Origin: CAYXVJ01 sp050309435
GTDB lineage: Bacteria > Bacillota > Clostridia > Saccharofermentanales > Fastidiosipilaceae
Assembly: GCA_050309435.1 (NCBI GenBank)
Contig: JBNRMJ010000002.1
Location: 19,896-83,895, forward strand
Direction of reading: 5' to 3'
Length of the DNA: 64,000 nucleotides
Shown here: piece after piece, positions 16,506 to 25,367 of the stretch
How positions within the stretch are numbered: position 1 is the stretch's first letter
Layout: each line of letters opens with the position of its first letter
Notes under the pieces: generated by a model
Seen by the model: the letters and a program-made list of their open reading frames with translations, nothing else
Told to the model about the DNA's origin: nothing
The model's database searches: none
Translations under genes and position numbers: made by a program

Positions 16506-19403
16506 TTACTCGGCCGGATCCAGAGCCAGGATAACTGTTGTTGACGCAAGAAGAGTCACTTCCGAACGGCCTTCGTTTTCCTTGACATCCCCGTCCTCCA
16601 GAGGATTCAAGGCCAGGTTCACCGGCGTGACCGAGGCAAATTTCCCGGATTTACCGATGCTGACCTTTCCTTCTTCGGAGGCGGCGCTCACGGTCAAGAG
16701 GAGTTTGCCTCCGGCCGTTCTGGCATTAACGAGTTTCGCCTCGTTTAGTTCCAGATCAAGCAGGCTATCTGTCGCGGGCATGTCACCTTCGTGCACGGCC
16801 GCGGAGTAGTAGCGGAGCGGTCGCAGGGTCTTTTCGGCGAGCACGGCGAGGTTTGCTTCCTTATTGTCGCAAACTCCGATAGCGAAGCGGGTCTTGTGTT
16901 TGGCGTACTCGGGATAAGGATCCGGCGAATAGGTGGCGTTCAGCAGGCTTACGGCCAGACCGCTGTCATCGGCACGATAACCGTACTTCGACTCGCTTAT
17001 TAAAACCGTGCTGCGATCCTGATGGTCCGCCGCGGTAAAGCCGGAAGCGGGCATGTCCAGATTCATTTTGGCGCGTCTGACGAAACCGCCCGGCACGTCG
17101 CAGATGAAGTCTTCAGCCTCGAGTGGAATATGGAATATCAAGAGCGGCACGGTGGTCAGTTCGTGCGTGGCCTCCTGCCAGTCGATCTCCGCTTCGTAAC
17201 GTAAGACAGCCTCTTCGCCCGTCAGGGAGACTCTCAGGTTAACGGAAGAGTTTCTGATGACCTGTTTGCATTCGAAGCCCCGGAGTTCTTTATCGTTACC
17301 GAATGGCCTCATTTCGACCATGCGGAAATCGCTGCACTTATGAATGTAGCGACCGATATTCCAGGCATTCGAGCTTCTGCGTTCGGTGTCGACCAGAACC
17401 ATGCCGGCGCCTTCTGCGGAGGTGATACGCTCGGCTCCGGTCACCTTATCGATCAGGCTGATTAAACGACCGTTTTGAGAGGAGAATTCGGCGCGAAGCT
17501 TGCTGTTTTCCAGTACCACATTGTCAAAAGGTCTGGATGTGCGATGCGGCGGCTGATAGTAAATCGGATAGTTGCTCATCTCATCCTGATAGATCAAGAT
17601 GCTCGTGTAACCGAAGGCGGGAACATCGGCTTCGACAAGAATGCGGAAGTATTTGTGATCCCAGTAGGTCTGCAGCTCGTGATCGATCAAGACGAAACTT
17701 AGCGGCTTGCCGTCGGCATCGGCCGCGTTCAAACGACGTATGTCGCCGGTCCAGTCCCAGACCGTGATTTCGAGATACTCTTTTCTGGCAAAGGCACTGC
17801 CGTTAAAGATATTAAAGACTCGTCCAAGTCCGCCGCCCAGAGCGCCTGTAGTGGCATAACCGTAGCGGCTCAGCCCGTAACCGGGACCCGCGCCTTCCGA
17901 CTGGGCCAGACGCTCGAGTTCCGGCATCGCGAAGAGGGCGGACTTCTTATGATAGACCCCGGCCGTATCGATGCGCGATGCGATGGCTTCCAGTGCCTGA
18001 TTCGTCCGGCTTTCCGCAGCGGCCAGCACCTCCTGATAAAGCCCCAGCGCATGGACTTTACTGTCGGGTGTGTTGGATCCGGTCAGAATATCGTGGAAGT
18101 GAGTGAAGAGGAGCTTTTGCCAGGCGGATTCGAAAATCTCTTCGTGATACTCCGTGCCGGCATAAAGATGAGCCAGACTTGCCCAGAGCTCGGCATCTCC
18201 CAGAGCCATCTCGCCGCGTCGATTGCCCTTTTTGATTTCGCTTTGGGTTGTGTAGCAACCCGCGAAGATAAAGTTTCTTTCACCGGTACGAAGAGGATAT
18301 TTCTCGGGTGTTTGTTCCGCGATTTCGAAGAAGTCGGAGAATCTGCCGAAGCGAATCTTCGGGAATACCGGCCACTTCATCATATCCAGCGCTTTCTCGA
18401 TATCCCGTCTGGTCGGTCCGCCGCCGTGATCGCCCACGCCGTAGACAATCAGACCGGTGCGAAGACCTCCGGAGCGTCTGCTGATATCGGGCAGACCCGT
18501 GCCGATCAGAGGCGTGATGGCCGAGTTATACCAGTAAGGTTCGCGGTAAACGAGCACTTCTTTACCGGAGGGAGCCTGCCAGCGATAAAGCACGTCGTCG
18601 CCGTTACTGCCGCGGCAGTGGTAATACCAGCGCACATCGCCCAGATTGTTCAAGGTAGGTACATGTTCGCTGTGACCGAAGGTGTCGGGAGAGAAGTCCA
18701 GGCGTAATGAAGCCGGATCCACGCCCCAATGCTCGGAAAGGTACTTTTTCGTGTAATGGATATGCTTGAGGAGCGAGTCTGTGGAAGGCATGTTTTTGTC
18801 CGTTTCGACCCAGGCAGAAGCCGTAATCTCCCAGCGTCCTTCGCGAATCCGCTCCATGATGGCGGGTTTGAGTTCAGGCGCGAAATCCTCGACGATCTTA
18901 TAGCAGGATGCCTGCGACTGCGAGAAGTGGAAATCCGGATACTCGTCCATCAAACGCAGCATGGTGCGAAAGGTATTGATCGTGGCCGATACCGTCTCGT
19001 CCCAGCCCCACATCCAGTTCATGTCGAGATGAGCATGTGCGGCTAAAATCAATTCATAAGAAGCGGCTTCCTTAGCCAGAGGCAGTAAAAGCTTCTCGGC
19101 TTCTTCGCAAGCACGGTCCGTGAGAGCAGAGTCAAGACGGATCTGCTCCAGCAGATAGTCCATGGCGGCCTCGATGACTCCGACCATTTCGGCTTCTTTT
19201 GCTTCGTCGCTTTCGATCTCCGCCAGCCGCAAGACGTATTCGATCTCTGCGAGCACCCGTGTCTGCCAGGCGGTCGGCATCACCAGATGGTTCGCCTCTT
19301 CGCGCGGCATACCAAAGCTCTCTTCGTAGCGGTAGCGTTCGCGCATACCCGGTACGGAGGTTCTCAGCTGACGCAGTTTGGTAAATTGATCTTTCAATTT
19401 CAT
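16506..19403 (-). CDS. Glycoside hydrolase family 38 protein (alpha-mannosidase-like)
   Basis: A 965-residue cytosolic enzyme with the GH38 layout. The metal site AHAHLDMNWMW has His125 and Asp127. The acidic segment WVETDKNMPS follows, and the likely nucleophile is Asp240 in FSPDTFGHS. A long beta-sandwich C-terminal half follows. The motifs differ from standard alpha-mannosidases (WLPDVFGYS), so linkage or sugar specificity may differ. I chose the ATG at 19403, preceded by GGAG at about 6 bases; an upstream in-frame extension to 19,460 would overlap the preceding gene and includes that ribosome binding site. It lies 25 bases after another GH38-type gene, in an operon headed by an AraR-like regulator. 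It probably hydrolyses an imported oligosaccharide. Confidence 0.85.
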   Translation of the reverse strand: MKLKDQFTKLRQLRTSVPGMRERYRYEESFGMPREEANHLVMPTAWQTRVLAEIEYVLRLAEIESDEAKEAEMVGVIEAAMDYLLEQIRLDSALTDRACEEAEKLLLPLAKEAASYELILAAHAHLDMNWMWGWDETVSATINTFRTMLRLMDEYPDFHFSQSQASCYKIVEDFAPELKPAIMERIREGRWEITASAWVETDKNMPSTDSLLKHIHYTKKYLSEHWGVDPASLRLDFSPDTFGHSEHVPTLNNLGDVRWYYHCRGSNGDDVLYRWQAPSGKEVLVYREPYWYNSAITPLIGTGLPDISRRSGGLRTGLIVYGVGDHGGGPTRRDIEKALDMMKWPVFPKIRFGRFSDFFEIAEQTPEKYPLRTGERNFIFAGCYTTQSEIKKGNRRGEMALGDAELWASLAHLYAGTEYHEEIFESAWQKLLFTHFHDILTGSNTPDSKVHALGLYQEVLAAAESRTNQALEAIASRIDTAGVYHKKSALFAMPELERLAQSEGAGPGYGLSRYGYATTGALGGGLGRVFNIFNGSAFARKEYLEITVWDWTGDIRRLNAADADGKPLSFVLIDHELQTYWDHKYFRILVEADVPAFGYTSILIYQDEMSNYPIYYQPPHRTSRPFDNVVLENSKLRAEFSSQNGRLISLIDKVTGAERITSAEGAGMVLVDTERRSSNAWNIGRYIHKCSDFRMVEMRPFGNDKELRGFECKQVIRNSSVNLRVSLTGEEAVLRYEAEIDWQEATHELTTVPLLIFHIPLEAEDFICDVPGGFVRRAKMNLDMPASGFTAADHQDRSTVLISESKYGYRADDSGLAVSLLNATYSPDPYPEYAKHKTRFAIGVCDNKEANLAVLAEKTLRPLRYYSAAVHEGDMPATDSLLDLELNEAKLVNARTAGGKLLLTVSAASEEGKVSIGKSGKFASVTPVNLALNPLEDGDVKENEGRSEVTLLASTTVILALDPAE

Positions 19404-19428
19404 AAAAGACTCCTCGTTGAATTCTTTC

Positions 19429-21882
19429 TTAAGCTTCGTTTGCGATGGGAAAGGCGACAAGTCCCTGGGACAAATCGGCCACTTCGGCGAGAGCCGTCTT
19501 CGGGTCTTTACTGTCGCCGAGCTTCAGTACGTAATCGAACTGATAAAATCCGCCGACCTCGGCCTTGAAATTTGTTTCCCAGAAATTATTCATCAGCCAG
19601 TTCCAGAGCGGTGCCCGATTGAGTTCGGTGTTCGCCTTGTCATGCAGCTTGATGGCATGTGCTTCGAGCCTGCCCAGCGTGACTAAAGGCGCGTCCTTCA
19701 ACGCCAGAAGGAGCGAGCGCTCCGGTGTTTGCCAGGCCAGGCCGTATTGCCCCAGCCAGAACTCCTCGTTACTGCCCGGAAGCTGATCGATACCCGGTCG
19801 GAGCACCGCCGCGGTCTTATCCATCCAGAGTTCGGCGTTCTCGCCGGCCGTGAAGGGAAGAGCCAGATAAACATTCTCCGGATCCCAGCAGCTCTCCTTA
19901 TGCAGCCGTACGCTGACCTCGATCAGAGGCAGTTCGCGATAAGCCCGGATGAAAACCTGCCAGAACGAACAGCCGTCCAGTTCGTAATCCAGCTGCCGGG
20001 TCGTATAAACAGAACCGTTTTCGACAAGCTTGAGGTCAGTCATAACGGCAAAGGAGCGCTTCGTCGCGGGAGCTTTCCGGTTACGGCCCATGCGCCTGCG
20101 CACATCGGTCTGACTTCTGCTTCCGTCGGTTCGCTCCCGAACGCCGGTAAAGGGCGCGGCGGGGGCCGCTTTGGCGATCAGTTCCTCGCCGCTTCTTCTG
20201 TCTTTCAGCGACACGAGTCCGATGCCTTCCGCGAATTCAAGTTCGAAATAACGGGTTTTCGTCCGATAGAGAGTATCTTCGCCCGGATGGTCGATGTCCG
20301 CCACGCCGTCCGCTCCGATATAGGCGCGGTTTTTCGAGGTGACTGCCATGGCATCGGTCTTCGCTGCGCTCTTCATCTCGACATGCAGGGTTTCGCCGCT
20401 CTCCATTTCGAGAGGGACGATCATGCGAAAACATCTGGCCGCGCGCTCGATCTGATAGTCGAGCGTGCCTTGTTTTTCCTCGCACCAGAGTTCAAAGCTC
20501 TCCCTCGGGTCAAAGAGCTTGCCTTCGATGGAATCCCAGTATTCGACTTCCAGCACGGCCTTGGACGAGATAGGTCTCGGGTGCGGATTCTTGATCACGA
20601 AGCGCTGTTTACGATCAACTTGAATACTGACTTCGCCAAGCTCGCGCAGGGTCGCATCCAGGCATTCCGAGATGGCGGTGTGCGCATTGGCCGCGTAGGC
20701 CTGCTTCTTTTGGTCGAGGGTTGCCACTTCGGCTGTCCAGGGTTCGGATATCGAAGAGGAGTAGCCCCAGGTGTGCTCGGAAAAGAGCATCATGTCTTCG
20801 AGGCCGCTGCCTAAACGGCTTTGGTAGTGGTCGCTTAATGGCGAAAGTTCCCGGCCAAGTTTTTTCACCAGGTGATAACGACGCTGGGCATCCTTGTACA
20901 GACTTACCGCTTTCGGAGTCGAACCGATGCCGTCCGCCCACCAGTCGGTCCAGTCGCCGCTGTAAACGGGAATCTCGTCTCTGACGGTTTCGAGTCTGGC
21001 GAAGAAGTCGTCCAGCGTGGCCATTTTGACATTGAAACGACCCGGATGGCGTTCGTTTAACTTCCGGATACGCGGCAGAATCGCGGCAAAAGGCGGCGCA
21101 TTGTCGGTGATCGCTCCCGAGACCACGAAGGGTACGAAGTTCCAGGGATATCCTTCTTCCTCCATATTGGCCAGGTAACGTTCCAGGCGTGTTTCCAGAA
21201 TCATAAACTCGATTTCGTCGAGTTTATCTTCATCAGGCGGACCTTCTTCCGGTCTGGTCAGACGGGTCAGTTCGTCTTTAATCATGTAGGACGTGCCGCC
21301 CCGTGGGGCAAAGTGCAGTTCGTTGCCGAAATGGTAATGTTCGCCGTTCCAGACAAGAAGCTGATTGCCTTCGGGACCTTTCCAGTAGAAAGGCCGTTGT
21401 TTCATGCCGCCCGGGAACATGCCGTGATGACTGTGCAGGCAGGAGAACAGACGGTTGACGCCGCAATCGGGCATCAGATCGGCCATGCCCCAGGACAAGC
21501 CGTTGATATCGGCGATCATGCCCGCCTTGATATCTACGTCGATTCCCCTGCCAAACAGTTTTGCCTCTTCGAGATGCGTGCGTACCACGTCTTCGTCGGC
21601 CAGTTCGGTTAAATTCAGGTAAGTAGCCGATAGACCGATATTCCCCGAACGGACATAGGTTTCAAAGCGTTCGCGATCTTCCCGGCTGGCGAGCTGATAG
21701 AAATTTCTCGCCTGCCAGTGGTTTTCGCACTGCCACTTGAAATCCTTGTTCTCGGGCTTGTCGAGAATATCCAACACCTGGCGAATAAAGTCCGCATGCA
21801 TCAGCATGATTTTTTCCTGACGAGCGGTATAGCCGATATCGGTATGGGAATGGTGAATCAGATAAATATCCCACTGTCTCAA
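19429..21882 (-). CDS. Divergent GH38-type glycosidase
   Basis: An 817-residue protein whose first residues read IYLIHHSHTDIGYT, a GH38 N-terminal strand with the metal-binding His13-x-Asp15 pair. MIADINGLSWG, at the place of the usual WLPDVFGYS, supplies a candidate nucleophile Asp. The rest fits a GH38 beta-sandwich only loosely, and I cannot assign a substrate; a DUF5054-like subgroup is the alternative. It has no signal peptide. The start is a TTG at 21882, supported by GGGAGGAG 8 bases upstream; no better ATG is near the conserved N-terminus. It is the middle gene of an operon: regulator, this gene, then the larger GH38 gene. Confidence 0.75.
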   Translation of the reverse strand: MRQWDIYLIHHSHTDIGYTARQEKIMLMHADFIRQVLDILDKPENKDFKWQCENHWQARNFYQLASREDRERFETYVRSGNIGLSATYLNLTELADEDVVRTHLEEAKLFGRGIDVDIKAGMIADINGLSWGMADLMPDCGVNRLFSCLHSHHGMFPGGMKQRPFYWKGPEGNQLLVWNGEHYHFGNELHFAPRGGTSYMIKDELTRLTRPEEGPPDEDKLDEIEFMILETRLERYLANMEEEGYPWNFVPFVVSGAITDNAPPFAAILPRIRKLNERHPGRFNVKMATLDDFFARLETVRDEIPVYSGDWTDWWADGIGSTPKAVSLYKDAQRRYHLVKKLGRELSPLSDHYQSRLGSGLEDMMLFSEHTWGYSSSISEPWTAEVATLDQKKQAYAANAHTAISECLDATLRELGEVSIQVDRKQRFVIKNPHPRPISSKAVLEVEYWDSIEGKLFDPRESFELWCEEKQGTLDYQIERAARCFRMIVPLEMESGETLHVEMKSAAKTDAMAVTSKNRAYIGADGVADIDHPGEDTLYRTKTRYFELEFAEGIGLVSLKDRRSGEELIAKAAPAAPFTGVRERTDGSRSQTDVRRRMGRNRKAPATKRSFAVMTDLKLVENGSVYTTRQLDYELDGCSFWQVFIRAYRELPLIEVSVRLHKESCWDPENVYLALPFTAGENAELWMDKTAAVLRPGIDQLPGSNEEFWLGQYGLAWQTPERSLLLALKDAPLVTLGRLEAHAIKLHDKANTELNRAPLWNWLMNNFWETNFKAEVGGFYQFDYVLKLGDSKDPKTALAEVADLSQGLVAFPIANEA

Positions 21883-21921
21883 TGCTTTATCTCCTCCCGG
21901 AAACAGAAAGTTCGATCACTA

Positions 21922-23061
21922 TCAAAGGAACTTTAATTCGTGATCGCGTACCGGACCGAGACTGTAGCCGTTACTCAGTCTCGAAGGCAGTACCATCTGA
22001 ACGTTATCTTCTTCTTTTTTAATGATGCGATCCAAAATACTCACGCCCTGCCAGCCCATTTCCGCCTGAGGCTGAATGATGCGCGTCATGAATATGTTTC
22101 CCGTTTGAGATGAAGGACCGTCGTAGCCGACGATCGAGATATCTTCGGGAATGCGAAGCCCGAGTCTGTAAACGGCATTCATGGCCAGCTGGGCAAAGCT
22201 GTACTCCGTCGCGAAGATGCAGGTGATTTCGGGATGTTCTTTAATAAAGGACATAATGCATTCGCTGTCCGGCTCGATTTCAGGCGACACGTCCAGGTGA
22301 GAGATGCCGTCCAGAGAAAACGTTAAAAAGAGACTTTCGTTCCACAGCAGTTTTTCGCGCAGGAAAGCATCGCGAAAGCCGGCGAAGCGGTCGCTAAGCG
22401 AGGTGGCACTGTTGACGGGGTTGGAGAGATAGGCAATATGCTGATGTCCCAGAGCAATCATTTCGCGTGTCGTGTTGAGACTTGCATCGTAATTGTCCGA
22501 ACCGATGAAGGAGGTGTTGATGCCTTTCATCTGGCGGTCGATGATCACAACGGGATAACCGTCCAGGATCAGACGAAGGAGATAGGCATTGAAAAAGTCG
22601 TTATGCTGGGGCATGAGTATGAGACCGCTGCAGCCCGCGTCATAAAGCTTCTTGATAGATTTCGTTTCATCTTCCGAATGGCTGAGCGAACGTCTCAGTA
22701 AAAAGTTATAGTCGTGATCCCGGGCGCCTTCTTCAACGCCCATGACCAGTTCCATGGCGAAATTGTCGGAAAAGGTGGGTACGATCAAGCCGATTTGAAG
22801 TGGATTTCTGCGTGATGCGGACATGGAAGCCGCCGCAGGCTCTTCGCGACTCAATACAAAGGAGCCTCTCCCGGGCGTTCGTTCGATGTAACCGTCTGCC
22901 TGCAGCATTTCCATGGCTCGCCTGGACGTGATGCGACTGACGCTGTAATCCGCGGCGATAGAGGTTTCGCTGGGCAGTTTGCTTCCGCTGTTCAGTATGC
23001 CGGCTTGTATGTCAGATACAAAATCCCGGTAAATTTGCATATATAGAGGTTCGTCCGACAT
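21922..23061 (-). CDS. GntR/LacI hybrid transcriptional regulator (AraR-like)
   Basis: A 379-residue repressor. The N-terminal 70 residues form a GntR winged helix (PLYMQIYRDF, GSKLPSETSIA, GYIERTPGRGSFVLS). Residues 80-379 form a LacI/GalR periplasmic-binding-type effector domain (QIGLIVPTFSDNFA, SGLILMPQHN, GHQHIAYLSNP, DISIVGYDG). This is the architecture of B. subtilis AraR. The ATG at 23061 follows AAAGG at 9 bases; the frame stays open for 65 more codons upstream but that stretch is not domain-like. It heads the GH38 operon and is divergent from a sugar importer whose leader contains an AraR-like operator (23,310-23,325). It probably responds to a sugar released by the GH38 enzymes. Confidence 0.9.
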   Translation of the reverse strand: MSDEPLYMQIYRDFVSDIQAGILNSGSKLPSETSIAADYSVSRITSRRAMEMLQADGYIERTPGRGSFVLSREEPAAASMSASRRNPLQIGLIVPTFSDNFAMELVMGVEEGARDHDYNFLLRRSLSHSEDETKSIKKLYDAGCSGLILMPQHNDFFNAYLLRLILDGYPVVIIDRQMKGINTSFIGSDNYDASLNTTREMIALGHQHIAYLSNPVNSATSLSDRFAGFRDAFLREKLLWNESLFLTFSLDGISHLDVSPEIEPDSECIMSFIKEHPEITCIFATEYSFAQLAMNAVYRLGLRIPEDISIVGYDGPSSQTGNIFMTRIIQPQAEMGWQGVSILDRIIKKEEDNVQMVLPSRLSNGYSLGPVRDHELKFL

Positions 23062-23185
23062 GGCCCTGACCTTTCTTCGGTTCGGATCTTGACAAAACAA
23101 CATTGTCTTAACATTTGCCATAAAGTATAACATATATAACAGTTTGATGTGAAGATACAAAGGAATGCTGTATGTTACCGATCTT

Positions 23186-23213
23186 TTAGTAAATGTGCGA
23201 GGGCTATTGTCAA
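23186..23213 (-). promoter_or_regulatory. Putative promoter of the regulator-GH38 operon
   Basis: On the minus strand TTGACA (23213-23208) is followed after 16 bases by TACTAA (23191-23186). It would give a leader of roughly 115-120 bases before the regulator ATG. The 331-base intergenic region 23,062-23,392 also holds the divergent promoter and the operator. Confidence 0.45.
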
Positions 23214-23257
23214 TACTATGTGCAAAAGATATAATTAAAGAGTCTTTGAAATTCATC

Positions 23258-23286
23258 TTGTTGTTAATTGTAGTTTTGTATATAAT
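23258..23286 (+). promoter_or_regulatory. Promoter of the sugar-importer operon
   Basis: TTGTTG (23258-23263), a 17-base spacer and a perfect TATAAT (23281-23286) form a strong sigma-A-type promoter. It is about 107 bases before the first permease ATG. Confidence 0.65.
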
Positions 23287-23309
23287 GACTTCAATTAAGA
23301 CGGCAAGCT

Positions 23310-23325
23310 AATTGTTATAACAAAT
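23310..23325 (+). promoter_or_regulatory. AraR-like operator in the importer leader
   Basis: AATTGTTATAACAAAT contains a perfect 12-bp palindrome (TTGTTATAACAA) and matches 11 of 12 fixed positions of the AraR-type pattern ATTTGT-N4-ACAAAT. It lies about 24 bases after the -10 box, a position suited to roadblock or promoter-clearance repression. The neighbouring divergent regulator has AraR architecture. Confidence 0.55.
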
Positions 23326-23392
23326 AGCATAAAGTCGTTCGGCACATGTACGGGAGCGCTTTTCTTCCGTGCTAACAAGGAGGAGACGGAAT

Positions 23393-24319
23393 ATGTCCAC
23401 TAAAGCGAAGAAGGGTTTCAGAATCTCGCCCAAGGTCAAGCAGTATTTGCCTTTTTACTTGTTCTTATTGCCTGCGGTCATTTGGTATATCGTTTTTGCT
23501 TATTATCCGATGGCCGGTATTGCGATTGCTTTCCAGAGATTTAGATTCTCGCAGGGCTTTTTCGGCGGCGAGTGGGTTGGTTTGCGTTATTTCCGCGAAT
23601 TCATGACGGACCCTTACTTCTGGGATATCTTTACAAATACGATTGTTATCAGTATATCGAAGCTGCTGTTCGGTTTCCCCGCACCGATTATCTTGGCTTT
23701 GATGTTAAACGAAGTGCATGCCCGGAAGTTTAAACGCACCGTGCAGACGATTTCTTATTTACCCTATTTCGTTTCCTGGGTTGTTGTATACACCCTGATC
23801 AACAAGTTCTTCTCGCCGACGACCGGTCTGATCAACGAGCTTCGCGTAAGCCGCGGACTCGAGCCGATTTATTATCTTGGCCGTCGCGATCTCTTTTTGC
23901 CGTTCGTTGTTTTATCCGATATCTGGAAAAATGTCGGTTACGGCTCGATTATTTATCTGGCCGCCCTGGCCGGCGTCGACTCCACGCTCTACGATGCCGC
24001 ATCGGTTGACGGAGCGGGTCGCTGGAAACAGCTGATTCATGTAACCATCCCCGGCATTGTTCCGGTTATCGGCATTACCTTCCTGTTGAACATGGGAGGT
24101 ATGTTCGGAGCCAATATGGAACAGCTGCTCTTATTGCAAACGCCAAGCACTTTCGATGTTTCCGAAGTTATCGATACCTACGTTTTGAAACGCGGTATCA
24201 ACATGAATCAGTTCGACTACGCGACGGCGGTCGGCTTGTTCAGAAGCGTGATTTCCCTGGCTCTGGTCATAGTGGTAAATAAAGTATCGGCCAGATTGAC
24301 GCAGATCTCACTGTTCTAA
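23393..24319 (+). CDS. Carbohydrate ABC importer permease, LplB/UgpA type
   Basis: A 308-residue inner-membrane permease with six predicted helices. It carries the EAA-type loop ASVDGAGRWKQLIHVTIPG that contacts the ATPase, and the FYLFLLPAVIWYIVFAYYPM opening typical of LplB/YtcP-type carbohydrate importers. The ATG at 23393 is preceded by AAGGAGGAG at 7 bases; an in-frame start 8 codons upstream lacks such support. It is followed 20 bases later by the second permease and then by the binding protein. No ATPase gene lies in the operon, so a shared MsmX-like ATPase encoded elsewhere is expected. Confidence 0.93.
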   Translation: MSTKAKKGFRISPKVKQYLPFYLFLLPAVIWYIVFAYYPMAGIAIAFQRFRFSQGFFGGEWVGLRYFREFMTDPYFWDIFTNTIVISISKLLFGFPAPIILALMLNEVHARKFKRTVQTISYLPYFVSWVVVYTLINKFFSPTTGLINELRVSRGLEPIYYLGRRDLFLPFVVLSDIWKNVGYGSIIYLAALAGVDSTLYDAASVDGAGRWKQLIHVTIPGIVPVIGITFLLNMGGMFGANMEQLLLLQTPSTFDVSEVIDTYVLKRGINMNQFDYATAVGLFRSVISLALVIVVNKVSARLTQISLF

Positions 24320-24339
24320 GCACGAAAGGAGCTCATCTT

Positions 24340-25320
24340 ATGAACGAACGTACAATAGATGTCTTAAAGGACAAACAAAAAGATAAAGTCAACGAGGAAG
24401 CGCGTTCTTATCTGAAGAAGAGCCCTTCTTACAAGGTCGCTCTGGTACTGATCTATACCTTTTTGGTCCTGCTCGGACTGCTTACGCTTTATCCCTTCTG
24501 GTATGCGGTCGTAGCGGCTTTTAACGAAGGAAAGGACAGTCTGGCGGGCGGCGTTTACTTCTGGCCGCGCAGTTTCACCTGGGAAAACTTCGCCAGAGCA
24601 TTCCAGAACCCCCTCTTGTTTGTCTCGCTGAGGATCTCGGTTTTCCGAACGGCTCTGTCCATTGGTCTTTCCGTCTTCTTCACGTCGCTGATGGCCTACG
24701 CTTTTACGAAGAAAGATCTGCCGGGCCGGTCGTTTCTGCTTTTCTTCTTCTACTTCACAACCCTTTTTGGCGGCGGCTTGATCCCGACTTTCATTCTCTA
24801 CAGACAAACCGGCTTGCTGAATAACTTCTGGGTTTATATCATCCCGGGTATTTACAGCTTCTATAACATGATTATTCTGCGTACGGCGTTTTACAGCGTG
24901 CCTGCCAGCTTATCCGAATCGGCCCGTATCGACGGCTGTTCAGAGATCCGTATTTTCTTCAGGATCATCATTCCTTTATCGCTGCCGACCTTTGCCACGA
25001 TTGCGCTCTTCGTCGGTATCGGTAACTGGAACGACTGGTTCACCGGTGCATACTTCGTATCGAGCAAGCGCACCTTATGGCCGGCCGCGACCCTTCTAAA
25101 CTCGCTTGTATCTGCCGCGACCTTCGAATCCAGTTCCGGATCCGCAGGCGAGCAGGCGAATATCAACAACGCCTTGTTGCAGTTGCAATCCCAATCGGCG
25201 ACGCCCGAGTCCTTAAAGATGGCCTTCATGGTTATCCTCACGTTGCCCATATTACTTATCTACCCATTTGTTCAAAAATACTTTGTAAAGGGGGTAATGA
25301 TCGGCTCGATTAAAGAATAA
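24340..25320 (+). CDS. Carbohydrate ABC importer permease, LplC/YtcP type
   Basis: The second permease of the importer, 326 residues. It shows LTLYPFWYAVVAAFNEG in the first helix, six helices, and the ATPase-contact loop SARIDGCSEIRIFFRIIIPLS. It ends with the characteristic FVKGVMIGSIKE. AAAGGAG lies before the ATG. A short Ser/Gln-rich insertion (about 255-285) precedes the last helix. It pairs with the upstream permease to form the channel. Confidence 0.93.
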   Translation: MNERTIDVLKDKQKDKVNEEARSYLKKSPSYKVALVLIYTFLVLLGLLTLYPFWYAVVAAFNEGKDSLAGGVYFWPRSFTWENFARAFQNPLLFVSLRISVFRTALSIGLSVFFTSLMAYAFTKKDLPGRSFLLFFFYFTTLFGGGLIPTFILYRQTGLLNNFWVYIIPGIYSFYNMIILRTAFYSVPASLSESARIDGCSEIRIFFRIIIPLSLPTFATIALFVGIGNWNDWFTGAYFVSSKRTLWPAATLLNSLVSAATFESSSGSAGEQANINNALLQLQSQSATPESLKMAFMVILTLPILLIYPFVQKYFVKGVMIGSIKE

Positions 25321-25367
25321 ACAGTTTCTCATCGGTCCAGAAAAACATAACGAATTAGGAGGAAATT

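Noticed and set aside
19729..20814. Long open frame antisense to the smaller GH38 gene
   Set aside because: No recognisable motif; the opposite strand encodes a protein with clear GH38 features over the same bases.
23062..23256. 65-codon upstream extension of the GntR/LacI regulator
   Set aside because: The sequence is not domain-like, it covers the likely promoter, and the ATG at 23061 has a ribosome binding site and begins the winged helix.
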